Positions 50,107-58,456 of a stretch of DNA of 64,000 bases are shown piece after piece. Where the stretch lies: NCBI GenBank assembly GCA_019638485.1, contig JAHBTP010000001.1, positions 1 to 64,000 of the forward strand, in the 5' to 3' direction. How positions within the stretch are numbered: position 1 is the stretch's first letter; every line of letters starts with the position of its first letter. The DNA comes from Ferruginibacter sp. (GTDB lineage: Bacteria; Bacteroidota; Bacteroidia; Chitinophagales; Chitinophagaceae). Both the position numbers and the translations under genes were made by a program. The notes beneath the pieces are model-generated. The model was not told the origin of the DNA. It saw nothing but the letters and a program-made list of their open reading frames with translations, and did not search any database.

Positions 50107-50124
50107 TTTTGTATCGAAAAGTAG
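50107..50124 (+). repeat. Right attachment site (attR)
   Basis: TTTTGTATCGAAAAGTAG, differing from the left copy at two positions. In the mnmE frame it still encodes FCIEK and a stop, so it looks like the displaced original end of mnmE that has begun to drift. Confidence 0.75.
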
Positions 50125-50195
50125 TTTCTTGCTGTAATAGTGAATTGTGGTCTGAACTTTGCATGTAAACTGTATTGAATTAACTGTTGTGAATT

Positions 50196-51503
50196 ATGTC
50201 TCCTTTTAGAAATTTAGCAGAATGGATTAGATTATATCCTGAGATGGAGCCGGTAATAAAGATGAGCCCGGTGTTTTGGTTCAATTCACGTTTAAAAAGT
50301 ATGGAAACAGATCTCTCGTTACCATTAAGGAGGATGGATATGGAACGAGGGAGGGATTTTTTAGAAAAGTATGCATCTTATATTGCTGAAGTATTTCCTT
50401 CAACAAGGCCTTTGGGTGGGCATATTCAATCTCCTTTGCGAGAAATTAACAGGTTTAAATTTTTTGAAAATGAAAAACATGGTGCACAGATTGAAGGTCG
50501 AATGTTTTTAAAGTGTGACAGTGATTTGGCAGTTGCTGGTTCTATCAAGGCACGGGGCGGTTTTTTTGAAGTGCTGCAGTTTGCGCATAAGCTCGCTGTA
50601 AAGGGAGGATTTATTAAAGATGAAGAAGCGGCAAAGTTTTCTTTGCCTGAGTTGATGAAGTTATTTTCAAAATATACAATTGGTGTTGGTTCTACTGGCA
50701 ATCTTGGTTTGAGCATTGGAATTATTAGTGCTAAGTTGGGATTTAAAGTGAATGTATATATGAGTAATGATGCAAAGGAGTGGAAGAAGAATTTGTTAAG
50801 AGATGCCGGAGCTAATGTTATTGAGGAAGAGGGAGATTTTGGTGTTGCCATTACAAAGGGAAGAAATGAAACATTAAGTAATCCTTATGGTTACTTTGTT
50901 GATGATGAGAATAGCAGTAAATTATTTTTAGGGTATAGTTTAGCAGGTTTTGAGATTCAACAACAATTGGATGAATTAGGAATTAAGATTGATAAAGAGC
51001 ATCCGTTATTTGTTTATTCACCTTGTGGTGTTGGTGGGTCACCGGGTGGTGTAATGTTTGGATTAAAGAATATTTTTGGGGATTCAGTTCATTGCTTTTT
51101 TGCTGAGCCAACACATTCTCCTGCTGTACTTACTGGATTAATAACCGGGAAAAGAGAAAAGGTAAGTGTACATGATTTTGGAATAGATAATATTACAGAG
51201 GCAGATGGGTTGGCTGTGGGCAGACCTTCTGCGTTTGCTAGTAGTATAATAGATAAATTAGTAAGTGGGATATATACAGTGGAAGATGAAGTATTGTTCA
51301 GGCTTTTAAAAGATTTATTTGAAACTGAAAATATATTTGTAGAACCATCTGCTACTGCAGGGATGATAGGCCCCGGGCTAATTCAAAAATCCGGGTATTT
51401 TTCAAAGCATAATATTAATCCATTGAATGTGACTCATATTGCCTGGGCAACGGGAGGAAGCCTTGTTCCCGAGAATTTAAGAGTTTCTTTTTTAAAAGGA
51501 TAG
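50196..51503 (+). CDS. dsdA: D-serine ammonia-lyase
   Basis: 435 residues, close to E. coli DsdA (442). PLP is held by the Lys in VAGSIKARGGFFEVL (about 110-124), with TIGVGSTGNLGLSIGIISAKLGF (about 162-184) as the phosphate-binding Gly-rich loop, and EPSATAGMIGPG and ATGGSLVPEN near the C-terminus. It converts D-serine to pyruvate and ammonia, so it detoxifies or uses D-serine. It starts 71 bp after the element's right end and may have been the gene downstream of mnmE before insertion. Confidence 0.93.
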   Translation: MSPFRNLAEWIRLYPEMEPVIKMSPVFWFNSRLKSMETDLSLPLRRMDMERGRDFLEKYASYIAEVFPSTRPLGGHIQSPLREINRFKFFENEKHGAQIEGRMFLKCDSDLAVAGSIKARGGFFEVLQFAHKLAVKGGFIKDEEAAKFSLPELMKLFSKYTIGVGSTGNLGLSIGIISAKLGFKVNVYMSNDAKEWKKNLLRDAGANVIEEEGDFGVAITKGRNETLSNPYGYFVDDENSSKLFLGYSLAGFEIQQQLDELGIKIDKEHPLFVYSPCGVGGSPGGVMFGLKNIFGDSVHCFFAEPTHSPAVLTGLITGKREKVSVHDFGIDNITEADGLAVGRPSAFASSIIDKLVSGIYTVEDEVLFRLLKDLFETENIFVEPSATAGMIGPGLIQKSGYFSKHNINPLNVTHIAWATGGSLVPENLRVSFLKG

Positions 51504-51659
51504 TTAGGGTGTGGAGCTTTAAGGGCGATTCAGCATAAACATTTTCAAAGTGACCTTTTCGCAATACTTTAATGTATAGTAGTTATTTTGGATAATATAA
51601 ATAAATTTAACTAACGCTGCTTTTGAAGAATATGAAATTGGTTAATAAAATTAAACGAT
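51504..51659. other. Intergenic dsdA-pepD, nothing recognised
   Basis: 156 bp, AT-rich. No terminator-like hairpin or full promoter match was identified. Confidence 0.4.
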
Positions 51660-53099
51660 ATGAGTATATTAAATCTTGAGCCAAAAGAAATTTGGAAGAA
51701 CTTTAATAATCTTAATGCGATTCCGCGGGCGTCAAAGAAGGAAAAGCAGATTACCGCTTTTATGAAAAGCTTTGGTGATTCTCTTGGATTAGAAACAACA
51801 GTTGATGAAATGGGTAATGTACTAATCCGTAAAGCTGCCAGTGTGGGTATGAATGAGCGAAGGACAGTGATATTGCAGTCTCATTTGGATATGGTTTGTC
51901 AAAAAAACAGTGAAACGAAATTTGATTTTGATACTGACAAGATTCAAACTGTAATAGATAATGAATGGGTGCGTGCTGATGGTACAACCTTGGGTGCGGA
52001 TAATGGAATTGGGGTTGCCACCATTATGGCTATTCTTGAGAGTAAGAGCATAGTGCATCCTGCACTTGAAGCATTATTTACAGTGGATGAGGAAACCGGG
52101 ATGACAGGAGCATTTGGTTTGAAACCAGGGTTTTTAAAAGGAGATATTTTATTAAACCTCGATACAGAAGAAGATGATGAGATTACTATTGGTTGTGCAG
52201 GAGGTATAGATGTAACTGCTTCACAAGAATTTTCAGTTAAAGAATCTTTTGGAGAAGGAGTATTAATTGAAATAAAGGGACTACGAGGAGGGCATTCGGG
52301 GGTTGATATTCATGAAGGGAGAGGTAATGCAAATGTGATATTAGGTAGGCTACTTTATTCAGGAATTAACAATGGTATTCAACTTGGGATGATTGATGCA
52401 GGTGGGCTTCGTAATGCTATTCCGCGTGAGGCTAGCGCTTATATGATTGTAAGTGACAAGAACAGTTTTCTTTTGGGGTTAGAATCATTAAAGGCTTCGT
52501 TATTGGCAGAATATAAAAATGTTGAGAAAGGGTTGGAAATAAAATTCTCTGTTATTAATAAAAAGGAGCAGGTTATTGGTGTGGTTGAATCTATTCGTTT
52601 TATTCAAGCACTTGTAGCTGCACACAATGGAGTATTTCGAATGAGCCCTGATGTAGCCGGATTGGTTGAGGCTTCGAATAACATTGCTCGCGTAAGCCTC
52701 GCCAATGGCAAAGCAACTATAATGTGTTTAACCCGTTCGTCGGTTGAATCAACTAAAACCGCAATTGTAAATCAATTGCAGTCTTCATTTGAGTTAGCAG
52801 GAATGGATGTGTTGTTTTCGGGTGCATATCCCGGTTGGAAGCCCAATCCTGATGCTGGTATTTTAACAGTGATGGAGCAAATTTATACTAGGAAGTTTAA
52901 CAATAGTCCACGGGTAGATGTAATTCATGCCGGCCTTGAATGTGGAATTATTGGAGCTCATTATCCACACATGGAGATGGTGTCATTTGGACCAACAATT
53001 AAAGGAGCGCATTCACCTGAGGAAAGAGTTAATATAAAATCAGTTCAAAAATTTTGGTCGTACTTATTGGAGATTCTGAAAGAGATACCGTTGAAGTAA
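51660..53099 (+). CDS. pepD: Aminoacyl-histidine dipeptidase (PepD, M20 family)
   Basis: 479 residues, the standard length of cytosolic beta-Ala-His dipeptidases. Metal and catalytic residues: SHLDMVCQK (about 76-84), DGTTLGADNGIGVA (about 105-118), VDEETGMTGAFGL (about 142-154) and LNLDTEEDDEITIG (about 164-177). GLRGGHSGVDIHEGRGNAN (about 208-226) is the lid region. It cleaves Xaa-His dipeptides with two zinc ions. A single gene with a terminator shared with the converging CbiX-like gene. Confidence 0.95.
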   Translation: MSILNLEPKEIWKNFNNLNAIPRASKKEKQITAFMKSFGDSLGLETTVDEMGNVLIRKAASVGMNERRTVILQSHLDMVCQKNSETKFDFDTDKIQTVIDNEWVRADGTTLGADNGIGVATIMAILESKSIVHPALEALFTVDEETGMTGAFGLKPGFLKGDILLNLDTEEDDEITIGCAGGIDVTASQEFSVKESFGEGVLIEIKGLRGGHSGVDIHEGRGNANVILGRLLYSGINNGIQLGMIDAGGLRNAIPREASAYMIVSDKNSFLLGLESLKASLLAEYKNVEKGLEIKFSVINKKEQVIGVVESIRFIQALVAAHNGVFRMSPDVAGLVEASNNIARVSLANGKATIMCLTRSSVESTKTAIVNQLQSSFELAGMDVLFSGAYPGWKPNPDAGILTVMEQIYTRKFNNSPRVDVIHAGLECGIIGAHYPHMEMVSFGPTIKGAHSPEERVNIKSVQKFWSYLLEILKEIPLK

Positions 53100-53155
53100 T
53101 TGACTTTAAAAATAACTAATCAGTAATATTGGGTTGGTATTTTTAAAATTAAAAA

Positions 53156-53199
53156 AACCGGATTGTTACCTTTTATTAAAAGCGTAACAATCCGGTTAA
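53156..53199. terminator. Bidirectional terminator, pepD / CbiX-like gene
   Basis: Long stem AACCGGATTGTTAC (from about 53156) with GTAACAATCCGGTT (to about 53199) and an inner CTTTT/AAAAG stem. An A run lies to the left and T-rich sequence to the right. Serves both convergent genes. Confidence 0.88.
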
Positions 53200-53244
53200 G
53201 AATTTCTTTAGTAAGGGAGTAGTTTTTAAAAAGAGAAATGATAC

Positions 53245-54201
53245 TTACTTCTTAAGTGCATCCTTTACAGAATTAGTAAGGAAATCACTAAGCCTGTTAT
53301 CCGGCAGAAGTGTTTTCCCATTCCATTTAAAAGTCAATCCTTCAAGTCTTTCTTTTACCGCATGTTCTCTTCCGCCAGAGGACAGGAAGACAGGTACAAC
53401 TATTACTTTTCCAAAATGATCAGCCTGACGCACTAGTGATCGTAATTGTTCTTTTGCCTGATCGAAAATATCTTTGTCGGCATCATCTCTTACTGTAAGT
53501 GCGAATATTTGTTTGTATCCAATTCCATTTTTCTTTTGAAGTGATTGAATTTTTTCTGAAAGGGATTCCAAATTGAGCACCCATTGTTTATTATCATCTT
53601 CATCATTAGGTCCATGTGCAACCAAAATAACTGTTTCATTTTCGGGTTCAATACTTAGTTCCGCAATTCGGTCATTAAGTATTTGTGCCACGATATCATT
53701 ATCATCGAGTGCAGGTGTTAATATTATTTTGGCTTTTATTTTTAGCGGACTTAATTCAAACTTTTTATGAGTTGTTCCATGGTTATGATGAGTGGAGCTA
53801 TGTTCGGAGTTTGTTATATTATGTGTGCCATGGCTACCTGAAGAATGGTCCATGGGTGGCATCGGTGCATCTGCAAGAGAATCACGCAACCCAAGTAAAT
53901 ATTCTGTTTGGCGAATAATGAAACTATGTGTAGAAATAAAAAGAGGGATTGCGATAATATTAGTAACTCCTTTAGCTTCCAGTTCGTAAACTGCATGTTG
54001 TATGGTATTTGCATCAGCCATTCCCTAGGCATAGGCAACAGGGTAGTTAGTAGTAAGCGGTTGAGCAGCTTTAACGACCAAATTATTCCAGAGGTCACTT
54101 CCACCGTGTGCCATAATCATGATGCCTGTTTTCTGAGCTTGAATAGAGAGTATTCCGCAAGTGGAAATTAAACAGGTTAAGAAAATTTTTTTAACATCCA
54201 T
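53245..54201 (-). pseudogene. Secreted CbiX-like chelatase with in-frame amber codon
   Basis: From ATG 54201 the frame reads MDVKKIFLTCLISTCGILS (signal peptide to about residue 23), then IMIMAHGGSDLWNN (first active-site His32) and VAYA, then TAG at codon 59 (54027-54025). Directly after it the same frame continues GMADANTIQHAVYELEAKGV and stays open to 53245. The second half has VILVAHGPNDED and FGKVIVVPVFLSSGGREHAV. Together this is a two-domain CbiX/sirohydrochlorin-chelatase-like protein of 318 codons with a His-rich loop (about 155-185). Restarting at ATG 54021 would lose the signal peptide and first His. Either a recent pseudogene or suppressed stop. Confidence 0.75.
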
Positions 54202-54251
54202 TGTTAGAAATCTTTTTAATGATTAGATAAATGAATTTATTTTGAAAGCGA

Positions 54252-54259
54252 CAAAAATA
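54252..54259 (-). promoter_or_regulatory. -7 box for the CbiX-like gene
   Basis: TATTTTTG on the minus strand, about 50 nt before ATG 54201. This supports 54201 as the original start. No -33 partner was found. Confidence 0.45.
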
Positions 54260-54469
54260 GAGTTTGTGTTTCCGGTTCGTTTATACAATCAGGAATTAAA
54301 AACTTTTCCGTTTTTCGTAAGTGAAATATTTTTTGAGATTGGAGGAAGGTTGTAGGAGTAAATACGTGTTGAAGAAACTTGATGAGGAAGGCGTTAATGG
54401 TGGTAGTAATGCAGATATTGGTATCCAAGTTAATTGTGTAAAGAAAGAGGTGCAGTGGTGATGGTGTTG

Positions 54470-54560
54470 AAAAGCGGCGGGATGGAAGTGGTAGCCCACA
54501 GTCGGTGTTAAACCGGCGAGGACTACAAACGGACAGCCCGGACTGGTGTTTAAAAAAGTA
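54470..54560. other. GC-rich structured segment of unknown nature
   Basis: About 90 bp much richer in G and C than its surroundings. On the plus strand GTAGCCC...GGACTAC encloses GTCGGT - GTTAA - ACCGGC (about 54490-54526), followed by CGGACAGCCCGGACTGG. Neither strand has a convincing gene. It could be a structured RNA, the end of a lost repeat element, or a mobile repeat. It does not match the conserved core of cobalamin or other riboswitches that I know. Confidence 0.35.
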
Positions 54561-54569
54561 CTGCTGTTG

Positions 54570-54804
54570 CACGCCAGAAAATAACTCTTACTATTATAGG
54601 AATATATTATAGCTGTGGAGGAATAAGGGAGTTTGATATATAAATATATGTACTAATATTTACCAATACTTTTGTGAATACCGGAGTTAGGGCAATTAAG
54701 GGCTAACTAATTGTAATTAATTGGGTAGAATTTGCTTGTTACAAATGCGCGGGTTTTACTGATAATCAATGATTATTGAAATTTAAGTTGGGAGGTTTTT
54801 TCTT
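54570..54804. other. AT-rich intergenic region before the suf promoter
   Basis: About 235 bp with many ATATAT and TAATTAAT stretches. No gene, terminator or RNA was recognised. Confidence 0.4.
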
Positions 54805-54841
54805 ATTTATACAAATTAGTATAAATAGAGTTGTACATTTG
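54805..54841 (+). promoter_or_regulatory. suf promoter with palindromic operator
   Basis: A perfect inverted repeat ATTTATAC - 6 bp - GTATAAAT (54805-54826) lies 7 bp before the -7 box TACATTTG (54834-54841), so it falls in the -33/-7 interval. The box ends 4 nt before ATG 54846 of sufB, predicting a leaderless mRNA. The inverted repeat is a good candidate for the operator of the Rrf2 regulator encoded at the end of the same operon. Confidence 0.6.
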
Positions 54842-54845
54842 CAGC

Positions 54846-56324
54846 ATGAAATCAGACATATATCATCAGGATAAGCATATAGATAGTGAAATTGATATTA
54901 TTGAGCAAACGGTTTCCAGTGAATACAAATATGGATTTGTAACCAATATTGAAGCGGATGAAGCTCCTCCGGGGTTAAGTGAGGACATTATTCGGTTTAT
55001 TTCTTCTAAGAAAAACGAACCGGAATGGATGTTGGAATGGCGATTGAAAGCTTTTAAGCAATGGCAAAAAATGGAGGAGCCTAATTGGGCGCATATAAAA
55101 TATCCGAGAGTTAATTATCAAGATATTATTTATTATTCGGCACCGAAGCAGAAGGTGAAACCGGGAAGTATTGAAGAAGTAGATCCGGAGTTACGGAAGA
55201 CTTTTGACAAGTTAGGGATTTCACTTGAGGAGCAAAAGCGTATATCGGGGGTTGCGGTTGATGTAGTGATGGATAGTGTGTCTATTGCGACAACATTTAA
55301 GACACAGTTATCTGAATTGGGAATAATTTTTTGTTCGATGAGTGAAGCCATTCAGAAGCATCCGGATTTGGTGAGGAAGTATTTAAGTTCTGTTGTTCCT
55401 GCCAGTGATAATTATTTTGCTGCATTAAATTCGGCTGTATTTAGTGATGGGTCGTTCTGCTATATACCTAAGAATACACGTTGTCCTATGGAATTGTCTA
55501 CTTATTTTAGGATAAACGCACAAAATTCGGGTCAGTTTGAACGCACATTAATAATAGCTGAAGAGGGAAGTTATGTAAGTTATTTGGAGGGTTGTACAGC
55601 ACCGAAGCGCGATGAGAACCAGTTGCATGCTGCAGTAGTAGAATTGATAGCAATGGAGCGGGCTGAGATAAAATACTCAACTGTGCAGAATTGGTTTCCG
55701 GGCGATAAAGATGGCAATGGTGGTATTTACAATTTTGTAACTAAGCGTGGATTGTGTAAGGGTGATTATTCAAAAATATCGTGGGCGCAGGTTGAGACGG
55801 GTTCTGCTATAACTTGGAAATATCCGAGTGTTATCTTAAAAGGAGATTATAGTGTTGGGGAGTTTTATTCTGTAGCTGTTACTAATCATTTTCAGCAGGC
55901 AGATACAGGAACTAAGATGAGTCATTTAGGAAAGCACACAAAGAGTAGGATAGTGAGTAAGGGAATTTCGGCTGGTAAGAGTCAAAACAGTTACCGAGGT
56001 TTGGTTCATGTGGGAAAAAATGCATTGAATGCACGTAATTTTTCTCAATGTGACAGTATGTTATTAGGCGACAAATGTGGAGCACATACCTTTCCATATA
56101 TAGAGGTAAAAAATAACACTGCAATAGTGGAGCATGAAGCAACGACTTCAAAGATAGGGGAGGATCAGTTGTTTTATTGTAATCAGCGAGGCATAGATAC
56201 TGAGACAGCGGTAGCACTTATTATTAATGGATTTGCGCGTGAGGTAATGAATAAATTACCTATGGAATTTGCTGTTGAAGCTAAGAAGCTTTTGGCAGTA
56301 AGTTTAGAAGGGAGCGTTGGGTAA
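54846..56324 (+). CDS. sufB: Fe-S cluster assembly scaffold SufB
   Basis: 492 residues from ATG 54846; a TTG start five codons upstream lies in the promoter box and is rejected. SufB signatures: [20 protein letters not shown] at the start, [37 protein letters not shown] and the C-terminal [19 protein letters not shown], with the conserved Cys in the beta-helix core. With SufC and SufD it assembles Fe-S clusters. First gene of the operon sufB-C-D-S-E-DUF59-rrf2. Confidence 0.95.
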   Translation: MKSDIYHQDKHIDSEIDIIEQTVSSEYKYGFVTNIEADEAPPGLSEDIIRFISSKKNEPEWMLEWRLKAFKQWQKMEEPNWAHIKYPRVNYQDIIYYSAPKQKVKPGSIEEVDPELRKTFDKLGISLEEQKRISGVAVDVVMDSVSIATTFKTQLSELGIIFCSMSEAIQKHPDLVRKYLSSVVPASDNYFAALNSAVFSDGSFCYIPKNTRCPMELSTYFRINAQNSGQFERTLIIAEEGSYVSYLEGCTAPKRDENQLHAAVVELIAMERAEIKYSTVQNWFPGDKDGNGGIYNFVTKRGLCKGDYSKISWAQVETGSAITWKYPSVILKGDYSVGEFYSVAVTNHFQQADTGTKMSHLGKHTKSRIVSKGISAGKSQNSYRGLVHVGKNALNARNFSQCDSMLLGDKCGAHTFPYIEVKNNTAIVEHEATTSKIGEDQLFYCNQRGIDTETAVALIINGFAREVMNKLPMEFAVEAKKLLAVSLEGSVG

Positions 56325-56386
56325 AATTTATTTACAATCAATAACTATATTTTTTAACAAGACATAAAAGTAAACATTCAAAGATC

Positions 56387-57151
56387 ATGTTGAGAATAAA
56401 AGACCTGCAAGCAGGAATAGAAGGAAAACAGATATTAAAGGGAATTAATTTAGAGATTGGAGCGGGAGAAGTGCATGCCATTATGGGTCCGAATGGGTCG
56501 GGAAAGAGCACGCTGGCTTCTGTATTGGCGGGGCGTCCGGAGTATGAAGTAACTGGAGGTAGTGTAACCTTTAATGGTAAGGATTTATTAGAGTTTTCAC
56601 CGGAAGCCAGGGCTGGAGAAGGATTATTTCTTGCCTTTCAATATCCGGTAGAGATACCCGGATTAAGCACAACAAATTTTATTAAGACTGCTGTAAATGA
56701 AGTGCGAAAGTATCGTGGCCAGCAAGAATTGGATGCAGTAAGTTTTCTGAAAGTTATGAAGGAGAAGATGAAATTAATGGAGATGGATCAAGCATTATTA
56801 ACGAGGGCATTAAATGAAGGTTTTTCGGGAGGTGAGAAAAAGCGGAATGAAATTTTTCAGATGGCGATGTTAGAGCCTAAATTGGCGGTATTAGATGAAA
56901 CAGATTCGGGTTTGGATATTGATGCGATTCGGATAGTATCAGATGGAGTGAATAAGTTTAGGAGTAAGGATAATGCGGTATTAGCTATTACACATTATCA
57001 AAGGTTGTTAGATTATATTGTTCCGGATTTTGTACATGTTTTATACAATGGGCGCATTGTAAAATCCGGTTCTAAGGAATTAGCGCTTGAATTGGAAGAG
57101 CGTGGTTATGATTTTATTAAAAATGAAATTAAGGAAGAGGCGGCAGCCTAA
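56387..57151 (+). CDS. sufC: Fe-S assembly ATPase SufC
   Basis: 254 residues, ABC-type ATPase. Walker A is GPNGSGKST (about 34-42), signature FSGGEKKRNEI (about 146-156), Walker B LAVLDETDSGLD (about 164-175), and the H-loop is AITHYQRLL. It binds the SufB-SufD pair and powers cluster assembly. 62 bp after sufB. Confidence 0.96.
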   Translation: MLRIKDLQAGIEGKQILKGINLEIGAGEVHAIMGPNGSGKSTLASVLAGRPEYEVTGGSVTFNGKDLLEFSPEARAGEGLFLAFQYPVEIPGLSTTNFIKTAVNEVRKYRGQQELDAVSFLKVMKEKMKLMEMDQALLTRALNEGFSGGEKKRNEIFQMAMLEPKLAVLDETDSGLDIDAIRIVSDGVNKFRSKDNAVLAITHYQRLLDYIVPDFVHVLYNGRIVKSGSKELALELEERGYDFIKNEIKEEAAA

Positions 57152-57169
57152 ACGAAAAATATATAGACA

Positions 57170-58456
57170 ATGAACATGGATTTGATAAGGGATAGGATGT
57201 TGGCCTTTAAACATAATGAGGATGGTGTGGGTTTTTCAAAAATTCGGAGTGAGGCAATTGATTTGTTTGAACAGGTGGGGATTCCTACATCTCGCAATGA
57301 AGAGTGGAAATATACTCGGTTGGGCGGGTTGTTTCAATCTCCTTTTACTTTTCCGGAAATGAGTATGGAGGTTATTGAATACTCAGCAAATTATTTACCG
57401 GGTCATGATACTGCAAATATTATAGTATTTGTAGATGGTGTTTATTCATCAGTTCAAAGTAAGGTAACATCAAAAGGGTTACAGATAATGTCGTTGGAAG
57501 AAGGGCATAAAAAATATCCTTCATTTGTAGAAGCGCATTTGGGAGATAGTCAACGGTATATACAAGATGGGATAATTGCTTTGAATACAGCGCTTATTCA
57601 TGGTGGGGTATTCATATTTGCTGAGAAGGGAAAATTGATTGATAAGCCGCTGTATATATATCATCTTGTAGGTTGCCAACGTAATAATATGTTAAGTCAG
57701 CCAAGGAGTTTGGTTCACATAGCTCCGGGCGCTCAGTTACAGATAGTTGAAACTTATGTATCTATAGGGCAGAAGGAAAGTTTAACCAATGAGGTAATGG
57801 AGGTTATTGTTGAGGAAGGTGCATTATTTGATTATGTAAAGATTCAACATGATGCAGTACATGCTAATCATTTAGGAACAACATATATAAGGCAGATTGG
57901 GAAGAGTGTAGTTCATACTGTAAATCTTACGTTTCAGGGAAAGTTAGTGCGAAATAATATTCAAATTATTATGGAGGCTATGCATAGTGAGGCATATTTG
58001 TATGGGTTGTATGTACAAGATGATAAGATGCATGTAGATAATCATACTGTAGTTGACAATCGTGTTCCGAATTGCTATAGTAATGAATTATATAAAGGTG
58101 TTTTAACCGGTCATTCAACCGGAGTGTTTAATGGAAAGATTTTTGTGAGAGAGGATGCTCAAAAGATAAATGCTTTTCAGTCGAATAAAAATATATTATT
58201 GTCTGAGACAGCTACGATAAATACAAAGCCTCAGCTTGAAATTTATGCAGATGATGTAAAATGTTCACACGGTTGTACTGTTGGGCGTTTGGATGAGGAG
58301 GGTTTGTTTTATTTACAATCTCGAGGGGTGTCTGAAGGAGTTGCTAAAGCGTTGATGTTACATAGCTTTATGATGGATGTATTGGAGCAGATTAAAGATG
58401 TTGAACTGCGGGAATATATTGATCAGTTAATAGTAAACAAACTTCATTTAAGTTAA
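57170..58456 (+). CDS. sufD: Fe-S assembly protein SufD
   Basis: 428 residues. The N-terminal part contains RNEEWKYTRLGGL (about 41-53). The C-terminal part has the SufB/SufD beta-helix with VDNHTVVDNRVPNCYSNELYKGVLTGHSTGVFNGKIFVREDAQKINAFQSN and DDVKCSHGCTVGRLDEEGLFYLQSRG. It is the SufB partner. Its stop overlaps the sufS start by one base. Confidence 0.95.
   Translation: MNMDLIRDRMLAFKHNEDGVGFSKIRSEAIDLFEQVGIPTSRNEEWKYTRLGGLFQSPFTFPEMSMEVIEYSANYLPGHDTANIIVFVDGVYSSVQSKVTSKGLQIMSLEEGHKKYPSFVEAHLGDSQRYIQDGIIALNTALIHGGVFIFAEKGKLIDKPLYIYHLVGCQRNNMLSQPRSLVHIAPGAQLQIVETYVSIGQKESLTNEVMEVIVEEGALFDYVKIQHDAVHANHLGTTYIRQIGKSVVHTVNLTFQGKLVRNNIQIIMEAMHSEAYLYGLYVQDDKMHVDNHTVVDNRVPNCYSNELYKGVLTGHSTGVFNGKIFVREDAQKINAFQSNKNILLSETATINTKPQLEIYADDVKCSHGCTVGRLDEEGLFYLQSRGVSEGVAKALMLHSFMMDVLEQIKDVELREYIDQLIVNKLHLS

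Larger units (their letters stand above)
42418..50124 (+). mobile_element. 7.7-kb integrative element in the 3' end of mnmE
   Basis: Bounded by direct repeats TTTTGTATCGGAAAGTAA (42418-42435) and TTTTGTATCGAAAAGTAG (50107-50124), 16/18 identical. Inside, in order: terminator, tandem 11-bp repeats, HTH protein, tyrosine recombinase, ORF6N protein, several small genes, HTH protein, DUF3987 protein, palindrome region, hicB-hicA (minus strand), zinc-finger primase-like protein, and the same tandem repeats again. Base and codon use differ from the flanks (more A/C on the plus strand). No relaxase, conjugation or capsid genes are seen, so it is not self-transmissible; a phage-satellite-like or helper-dependent island is inferred. 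Confidence 0.85.

Noticed and set aside
54460..54570. Cobalamin riboswitch for the neighbouring CbiX-like gene
   Set aside because: The segment is GC-rich and structured, but neither strand contains the conserved B12-box or riboswitch core, and it lies more than 200 bp upstream of the gene's own promoter.
54237..54572. Minus-strand frames of 67-111 residues
   Set aside because: They translate the AT-rich and GC-rich parts of the intergenic region into low-quality sequence with no domain or good start.
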